8,992 bases of DNA from positions 1-8,992 of the forward strand of contig JAFPCJ010000192.1 of NCBI GenBank assembly GCA_017423885.1, read 5' to 3'. Below, one piece after another: positions 1 to 4,696 of the stretch. The notes beneath the pieces are model-generated. The model made no database searches. It had not been told where the DNA came from and worked only from the letters and a program-made list of their open reading frames with translations. A program made the translations under genes and the position numbers. Source of the stretch: Clostridia bacterium. GTDB taxonomy: Bacteria; Bacillota_A; Clostridia; Oscillospirales; Acutalibacteraceae. Within the stretch, counting starts at the first letter, position 1. Each line of letters begins with the position of its first letter.

Positions 1-699
1 AAGCGCGCCCACCTTTTCAAGCGCAGGGTACTTCTTTAAATATATGGTACGGTCGCTGTCCGAAAGAGCGTCGTAAGCTATGTGCTGATAGTTCATCTTA
101 TAGCGTCCTACCTGCATAACGGTAAGCTTTTTTTCCTTTTTAAGCTGCTCCATTTTTTCAAGCAGAATATCATGGGTCTCAACCGTAAATGCGGGAGGCA
201 ACAGTCTGTCCTCGGTCTTGGTGCCAAAGCGGTAGTTGACAACAAGCTTTGTGTCGGTCTGCTCAACATCCACCTGAACGCCCGTCTCAAGATTTACGCA
301 AGCAGTATACGAATTCTCGGAGAATATATTATCCGAGCCGTCATAATACTCGATATTCACCTGCGCGTAGTCACCGTCGGCAGGAAAATCCTTGGTATAG
401 ATTGATTTATTTGAGAAGAAGATCTTTCCGCTTCTGAGATCCTTTACTGCAATATCAAAGGTCTCTGCCGACATATAAAGCTCGGCTTCGGCAGTAGAAA
501 GCTTTTTCTCCATTTTGGCAAGCAACGCTTCATCCGCGCTGTCAGCGTAGGACTTATCAACCGCACTCGGTATATACGCGCCGCTTATCGGGTCAAACTG
601 CCACTTTGCAAGCGTTTTTTTGTTGCCTGCACAGCCCGTAACACAAAGGGCTGTAAGCATGCAAAGCAGTATACAAATAATTCTTTTTGCTTTAATCAT
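1..699 (-). CDS. N-terminal part of a large lipoprotein, probably DUF5696-like (partial, 3' end outside window)
   Basis: An uninterrupted frame runs from ATG at 697-699 to the window edge, giving 233 residues. Residues 1-22 are a lipoprotein signal peptide (MIKAKRIICILLCMLTALCV) ending in the lipobox VTGC, with Cys23 as the predicted lipidation site. After a spacer, residues about 74-102 (LYMSAETFDIAVKDLRSGKI then FFSNKSIY) and 107-185 form a beta-rich region, containing VNIEYYDGS, VVNYRFGTKTEDRLLPPAFTV and a short helix DILLEKMEQLKKEKK. These phrases and the place after a Yip1 gene match what I recall of DUF5696-type lipoproteins, which are far longer; I cannot run a profile to confirm it. 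The ribosome site GGGAG (706-710) lies 6 bases upstream, and the gap from the Yip1 stop is 12 bases. It would be attached to the outer face of the membrane. The function is unknown; a role in glycan binding or processing is inferred from context. Confidence 0.8.
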   Translation of the reverse strand, partial: MIKAKRIICILLCMLTALCVTGCAGNKKTLAKWQFDPISGAYIPSAVDKSYADSADEALLAKMEKKLSTAEAELYMSAETFDIAVKDLRSGKIFFSNKSIYTKDFPADGDYAQVNIEYYDGSDNIFSENSYTACVNLETGVQVDVEQTDTKLVVNYRFGTKTEDRLLPPAFTVETHDILLEKMEQLKKEKKLTVMQVGRYKMNYQHIAYDALSDSDRTIYLKKYPALEKVGAL

Positions 700-703
700 T
701 TTA

Positions 704-711
704 CTCTCCCT
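704..711 (-). promoter_or_regulatory. ribosome-binding site of the terminal lipoprotein gene
   Basis: AGGGAGAG on the minus strand fills most of the 12-base gap between the Yip1 stop codon (712-714) and the ATG at 697-699. The GGGAG core is 6 bases from the start. It confirms that the open frame running to the window edge is a real gene. Confidence 0.65.
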
Positions 712-1350
712 CTAATTACGGTTAACGATCTCTTTTACGAGTGCCTCTGCAAAGCCGGTCATCTGATTGAGCAGGTTTACAAACAGCAGTCCGATATAGA
801 AGATGACCGCCATACCCACCGCAATGCAAACAAGCATCAGCAGAGTTTTGAAAAATGTATAGTTATGAGTAACTGCGTTTGAAATAAATATCAGTATTCC
901 CGTCCAGACATAAGAAAGGTTTAATATCACGGAATAAAACGCCGCCTCGCGAAGCGAAAGCACATTACTCAAGGGAGTAACTATTATATATGCCGCGATC
1001 ATGGGAATTACCGCATACGCAGTTGCCTTGAATATATCCTTGAAGGTGCCCTCGCCGTCAAAAAGGCAGGTCAGACACCAATTCGCGATGCAATACACGA
1101 AGAAAACGAGGATATATACCAAAAGATTTTTTAAAACGGGGAAAAATGCGCCGTTTTGCGGATTAAAGATATATCCGCTGTACACTCCTTTAAGTGTACT
1201 CGAGATAAGAAGGAGAATAAAAAGGAACGTAGCTGATGCAACAGAACCGGTATTCTCAGTCTTGATCTCCCAAAACGCTTTAAACGGATGGGCAAGAAAG
1301 TATCCGATATATTTCATTTCGCCGCCGAAGGTTTTTAACCGTTCACGCAT
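712..1350 (-). CDS. Yip1-family integral membrane protein
   Basis: This 212-residue protein has a short N-terminal amphipathic stretch (HPFKAFWEIK, residues 21-30) and five hydrophobic segments near 37-59, 74-97, 108-132, 137-160 and 168-195. The layout, and the phrase LFDGEGTFKDIFKATAYAVIP (residues 96-116, hydrophobic segments on both sides), are typical of bacterial Yip1-domain proteins, whose role is not established. The start ATG at 1348-1350 lies 7 bases after the stop of the NHL/TPR gene. A long Shine-Dalgarno match, AAGGAGATGAT at 1357-1367, spans that stop codon, so the two genes are probably translationally coupled. A later Met at residue 12 has a poor ribosome site. Position between an exported propeller protein and a large lipoprotein suggests it anchors or assembles surface parts of the transport system; that role is inferred only from context. 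Confidence 0.82.
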   Translation of the reverse strand: MRERLKTFGGEMKYIGYFLAHPFKAFWEIKTENTGSVASATFLFILLLISSTLKGVYSGYIFNPQNGAFFPVLKNLLVYILVFFVYCIANWCLTCLFDGEGTFKDIFKATAYAVIPMIAAYIIVTPLSNVLSLREAAFYSVILNLSYVWTGILIFISNAVTHNYTFFKTLLMLVCIAVGMAVIFYIGLLFVNLLNQMTGFAEALVKEIVNRN

Positions 1351-1356
1351 TTCCTT

Positions 1357-1367
1357 ATCATCTCCTT
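1357..1367 (-). promoter_or_regulatory. extended ribosome-binding site of the Yip1 gene, overlapping the upstream stop codon
   Basis: AAGGAGATGAT on the minus strand differs by one base from the extended consensus AAGGAGGTGAT and contains the TGA stop (1358-1360) of the NHL/TPR gene. It precedes the ATG at 1348-1350. A second purine run, AAGGAA, abuts the ATG. Confidence 0.6.
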
Positions 1368-2836
1368 ATAAATTCTTTAATGCTCTTCCAGCCACCGCGC
1401 AGGAAGATAACAACTATCCAGATAACGATTATGGCAAAGGCATACTTAAAGTACTTCTGCAGTATTACCTCACGGTGATACTCAAAGGCTTCGGAATACT
1501 TTGCATTGTCCGAAGCGTATTTGTAATACTCCATCGCTCTTTCGTATTCGCCATCGGAAACGCTGACGTTACCGAGACCTACGAAGGAATATTCAAAGTT
1601 TGCATTTTCCTTTGCAACATCCGACCAGATGGAATATGCCGTTTCATAGTCTCCCGTAAACTGCGCGGTAACTGCCTTGTTTACAAGCTTACCGTATTCA
1701 GTAGGAGAAAATACCGCTATCTCGGAAAGCTCCTCATCTAAAACATAGACTCTTTCACCTATGTATCCGATAGCCGTAGGAGCTGTGAAGTCACCCTTCT
1801 TGTTACCTACGTTACCGAAGGTATAAAGCAGGTTTCCGTTATCGTCATACGAGAAAATTCTGCCTCGCTGATAATCGAGCATACTGTATATACCGCCGCC
1901 TGTTACTGCGATATCAATTATTCTCGACTGCATATTGTCCTCAAAGATAAGGTCTCCCAAGGGAGCATAAACACCGTTGCGCTTTAACATATCCTTATCG
2001 GCGGAATTGATTTTGTAAAGGGGTGTAGTCTGACCCGAAAGATCCTTGGCGGTAATAGCGCTTTTAAGCTTGGCAGAATCCAAAGCGCTTATAGTTCCCC
2101 AGATAAAATCGGAGGAATCAACGTAAACATTGTTGTACTCGGTGGAAACATACTGTGTCATCTGCGCCTTTTGCGCCTTGGTTGAAAAACGCTTCCAGAG
2201 TATCTCCAAAAGGTCATATTTAACCTTTGGAGCGCCGACATAGCTTAAGAAATTTCCGTCACTGTCAAGACAGATGATACCCTGATTTATATTTCTTGCA
2301 ACCACATAAACTCTGCCGATAGTATCGGTAGAAAGCTTACTCGGATAGAATATAAGCTCATCATCCGTACCGACCATACCCTCGGGGCGACCTATCTCAA
2401 GCAGTACCTTGCCCGACTTATCGCATTTGAGTATACGGTTATTCTCGGTATCGGCAATAAAGATATTGCCCTCACTGTCAACCGTTATTCCCTCGGGCTT
2501 ATTGAGCGTGGTAGCAGTACCGTCACTCAAAATAAACTGCTCTAAAACCGTGGTTGCGGAATTTGCGGTGTTGTAAATAAGTATACGGTTATTGCCTGTA
2601 TCGGTAACGTATATCTGACCGTCTGAAGCAATAAACATATCTTTTGGAGTAAGAGCGCCAAGCGCTATAGTACCGTCATATATATACGCATCGGGAATAA
2701 CAACATCCTTTCCCTCGCTCGTATATACATATTCGTTGCTTTCATAGCCGCTGTATGCGCCTACGCTTAAAGAAGCAGACAAAACAAAGCAGATACAAAG
2801 CACAGCCAAAATAATATTTCTTATCTTTTTCATCAT
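1358..2836 (-). CDS. exported NHL-repeat beta-propeller protein with TPR region and C-terminal membrane anchor
   Basis: This 492-residue protein starts with a signal peptide or N-terminal membrane segment (residues 1-27, ending VGA-Y). NHL-type repeats are clearest at residues 62-89 (MFIASDGQIYVTDTGNNRIL) and 113-145 (PEGITVDSEGNIFIADTENN), with weaker blades around 163-200, 305-340 and 350-378, enough for a beta-propeller of about six blades. Residues 383-454 look like tetratricopeptide repeats (FTGDYETAYSIWSDVAKENA; GEYERAMEYYKYAS). Residues 463-480 are a membrane segment followed by basic residues (RGGWKSIKEFIRR), which would place the propeller outside and the tail in the cytoplasm. The start is the tandem ATG at 2831-2836; the second ATG has the better 7-base spacing from AAGGAGG. 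It sits 9 bases after the permease gene and 7 bases before the Yip1 gene. Its function is unknown; location suggests a partner of the transporter or a scaffold. Not recognised as a named gene. Confidence 0.85.
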   Translation of the reverse strand: MMKKIRNIILAVLCICFVLSASLSVGAYSGYESNEYVYTSEGKDVVIPDAYIYDGTIALGALTPKDMFIASDGQIYVTDTGNNRILIYNTANSATTVLEQFILSDGTATTLNKPEGITVDSEGNIFIADTENNRILKCDKSGKVLLEIGRPEGMVGTDDELIFYPSKLSTDTIGRVYVVARNINQGIICLDSDGNFLSYVGAPKVKYDLLEILWKRFSTKAQKAQMTQYVSTEYNNVYVDSSDFIWGTISALDSAKLKSAITAKDLSGQTTPLYKINSADKDMLKRNGVYAPLGDLIFEDNMQSRIIDIAVTGGGIYSMLDYQRGRIFSYDDNGNLLYTFGNVGNKKGDFTAPTAIGYIGERVYVLDEELSEIAVFSPTEYGKLVNKAVTAQFTGDYETAYSIWSDVAKENANFEYSFVGLGNVSVSDGEYERAMEYYKYASDNAKYSEAFEYHREVILQKYFKYAFAIIVIWIVVIFLRGGWKSIKEFIRR

Positions 2837-2840
2837 AGCC

Positions 2841-2847
2841 CCTCCTT
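2841..2847 (-). promoter_or_regulatory. ribosome-binding site for the NHL/TPR protein, favouring the second of two ATGs
   Basis: AAGGAGG on the minus strand overlaps the TAA stop of the upstream permease (2846-2848). Its GGAGG core is 4 bases from the first ATG (2834-2836) and 7 bases from the second (2831-2833). The second is the better start, which would shorten the protein by one residue. Confidence 0.65.
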
Positions 2848-3715
2848 ATTCCTTCATACCGGAGGACGCCATGGTCTCGATAATATTGGACTGCGATATG
2901 ATAAATACCGAAAGCGGAACAAACATCATTAATACCGATATCGCAGCACTTACACCTGCACGCGCAACACCTGCGGCAGCTATCTGACTGAGAGCATACG
3001 GAAAGGTCTTGATCTGCTCGCTGTAGATATAAGTGGAAGCACCTGTATTCCAAAGTCCCTGAACGGTAAAGATCATAAGGGTAAGCCAAGCAGGCTTTAC
3101 CATGGGCATTACTATCGTAAAGAACTTGCGAAGCTCGCCTGCACCATCCATCTCGGCGCTTTCAAGCACCGCATGAGGTACGCTCTGCTCCATAAACTGC
3201 TTCATAAGGAACAGACCGAGCGAGGAAGCAAACGCAGGAAGCAACAGCGACCAATAGGTATCGAGCATCTTAAGTCTTGATACGATTATAAAGGACGGAA
3301 TGGCTGTAACTGCGGCGCTGAACATAAGCGAGGTCTGTACCAGCACGAAGAACGATCTTGAACCGGGAAAACGGTAGCTTGCTATCGGGTAAGCACAAAG
3401 GGATGCTATGATGATATGACCTATCGTTCCGACCACGGTTATAAACACCGTATTGAAGATATATCTCGAAAAAGGAATTTCCGAGGAAGACATCAACGTG
3501 AAGAGATTTTTATAGCTGTCAAGCGTTGGGTTAACCGCAAAGAAGCGCGGCGGGAATACCCAAAGCTCGTTATTAGGCTTAAGTGATTGAGAAATAGCAT
3601 AGATAAGCGGAAGTATCATAACGCAGGCTATGGCCACAAGGAATGCGATAAGCACTATATCGCCGCCAAGCGAGCGGGACACTCTGCGTTTGATAAAAAC
3701 GTCCTTTACTGCCAA
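2846..3715 (-). CDS. carbohydrate ABC transporter permease, MalG/UgpE type (CUT1)
   Basis: This is the second channel subunit, 289 residues. Membrane segments are visible near residues 18-40, 86-110, 120-141, 152-175, 205-225 and 255-277. The EAA loop is at residues 185-208 (ESAEMDGAGELRKFF...MPMVKP), with the AEMDGAG core characteristic of MalG-type permeases. The C-terminus (ETMASSGMKE) matches the short conserved tail of the family. The start is TTG at 3713-3715, not ATG. It is supported by a full AGAAAGGAGG site ending 8 bases upstream, by a normal family-length N-terminus, and by the absence of any ATG before residue 33. The stop codon TAA overlaps the ribosome-binding site of the next gene. 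It forms a heterodimer with the MalF-type product and is expected to use an ATPase encoded elsewhere. Confidence 0.95.
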   Translation of the reverse strand: MAVKDVFIKRRVSRSLGGDIVLIAFLVAIACVMILPLIYAISQSLKPNNELWVFPPRFFAVNPTLDSYKNLFTLMSSSEIPFSRYIFNTVFITVVGTIGHIIIASLCAYPIASYRFPGSRSFFVLVQTSLMFSAAVTAIPSFIIVSRLKMLDTYWSLLLPAFASSLGLFLMKQFMEQSVPHAVLESAEMDGAGELRKFFTIVMPMVKPAWLTLMIFTVQGLWNTGASTYIYSEQIKTFPYALSQIAAAGVARAGVSAAISVLMMFVPLSVFIISQSNIIETMASSGMKE

Positions 3716-3723
3716 AATAAACT

Positions 3724-3733
3724 CCTCCTTTCT
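3724..3733 (-). promoter_or_regulatory. ribosome-binding site that fixes the TTG start of the MalG-type permease
   Basis: Read on the minus strand this is AGAAAGGAGG, complementary over its whole length to the usual 3' end of Bacillota 16S rRNA. It lies 8 bases before the TTG at 3713-3715, inside the 33-base gap after the first permease. It is the strongest site in the window and offsets the weak start codon. Confidence 0.8.
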
Positions 3734-3748
3734 GAATTTGCGGCTTTA

Positions 3749-4696
3749 TCAGGTTCCGACATGGCTGATAAGCTTCTGTACAAGCTTATTTGAAACTATC
3801 ATTATTACGAAAAGAACCGTTGCAAGCGCGCAGGCGTAACCCATCTCATAACGGGTGGAGCCGTAGTCTGTAATATGGTTCATGACCGTATGCGCCGCAT
3901 AGTTGGTACTCGGGCTACCGCAAAGTGCAGTAACGACTGCTCCTACTCCGAACGCCGAGGTAATACTCATGACCGCGCCGAAGAAAAGCTGCGGCTTCAA
4001 AAGCGGAAGAGTTATATACCAAAGCTCCTGCCAGCGGTTACGGATACCGTCGATAGCGGCGGCCTCGTAATACTGCTTGTCAACACCCTGAAAGCCTGCG
4101 ATAAAGGAAAGGAAGGTAGTTCCAAGGCTCATCCAAAGACTTACGAAGATTATAAGCGGTATCATATACGCTTCATCCTGAAAGAAGATGATAGGCTCGT
4201 TTACTATTCCGAGCTTCATGAGCGTACCGTTTACATAGCCGGTAGCATCTCCGCTGAAGAAGAAGGTCCAGATGGTGAGCATACCGCCTGCAAGCGAGGG
4301 GGCATAGAAAATAATGGTGAATATAACGCGCATAAGACGCGAAAGCTCATTGATAAGCCATGCAAACAAGAAGGAAAGAATGTATCCGCCCGGACCTATA
4401 AGAACCGCCATTATAAGCGTATTCTTGACCGAGGTTATAAAGATATCGTCATTCAAAAACATCTTGTAATAATTTGCAATGCCGATGAATTTTGGTGCTT
4501 CAAGCATGTTGAACGAGGTGAAGCTTAAAAGTATCGCCACGGCAACAGGAAGCACGGTAAACACGAAGAAAAGAATTGCATAAGGAGCCATAAAAGCATA
4601 ATGGATAGCATGCTTTTTGATTAGACGGCGTTTTTCCTTTTGGTTTTCTTTAAATTTCGTCCTTATTTCGGAAAAAGAAAGATATTCTGCTGTCAA
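3749..4696 (-). CDS. sugar ABC transporter permease, MalF/UgpA type (CUT1)
   Basis: This 315-residue inner-membrane protein is one half of the ABC importer channel. A basic cytoplasmic N-terminus (residues 1-32, rich in K and R) is followed by about six membrane segments near residues 33-59, 88-115, 122-145, 178-200, 237-258 and 287-309. The EAA loop that docks onto the ATPase is clear at residues 211-235 (EAAAIDGIRNRWQ...LPLLKP). N-terminal phrases such as YAFMAPYAILFFVFTVLPV are typical of the MalF/UgpA branch. The start is TTG at 4694-4696, fused to the upstream stop as TTGA; no upstream in-frame start is possible without deep overlap, and the next Met (residue 35) already lies inside the first membrane segment. 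It pairs with the MalG-type permease 33 bases downstream. Length is normal for the family. The sugar specificity cannot be told from the permease. Confidence 0.95.
   Translation of the reverse strand: MTAEYLSFSEIRTKFKENQKEKRRLIKKHAIHYAFMAPYAILFFVFTVLPVAVAILLSFTSFNMLEAPKFIGIANYYKMFLNDDIFITSVKNTLIMAVLIGPGGYILSFLFAWLINELSRLMRVIFTIIFYAPSLAGGMLTIWTFFFSGDATGYVNGTLMKLGIVNEPIIFFQDEAYMIPLIIFVSLWMSLGTTFLSFIAGFQGVDKQYYEAAAIDGIRNRWQELWYITLPLLKPQLFFGAVMSITSAFGVGAVVTALCGSPSTNYAAHTVMNHITDYGSTRYEMGYACALATVLFVIMIVSNKLVQKLISHVGT

Noticed and set aside
82..405. A 107-codon plus-strand open frame near the window start.
   Set aside because: It is antisense to the lipoprotein gene, which has a signal peptide, lipobox and ribosome site in the correct place.
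1001..1741. A 246-codon plus-strand open frame across the Yip1 and NHL/TPR genes.
   Set aside because: It runs antisense to two well-supported genes, has no ribosome site or recognisable domain, and its composition is that of a shadow frame.
2742..3089. A 115-codon minus-strand frame, rich in Cys and Arg, overlapping the end of the MalG-type permease.
   Set aside because: It is an alternative frame of two genuine genes and lacks a ribosome site or plausible protein character.
3875..4528. A 217-codon plus-strand open frame opposite the MalF-type permease.
   Set aside because: It is highly charged and low in hydrophobic residues, as expected for the antisense of a membrane protein gene; no domain or start signal supports it.
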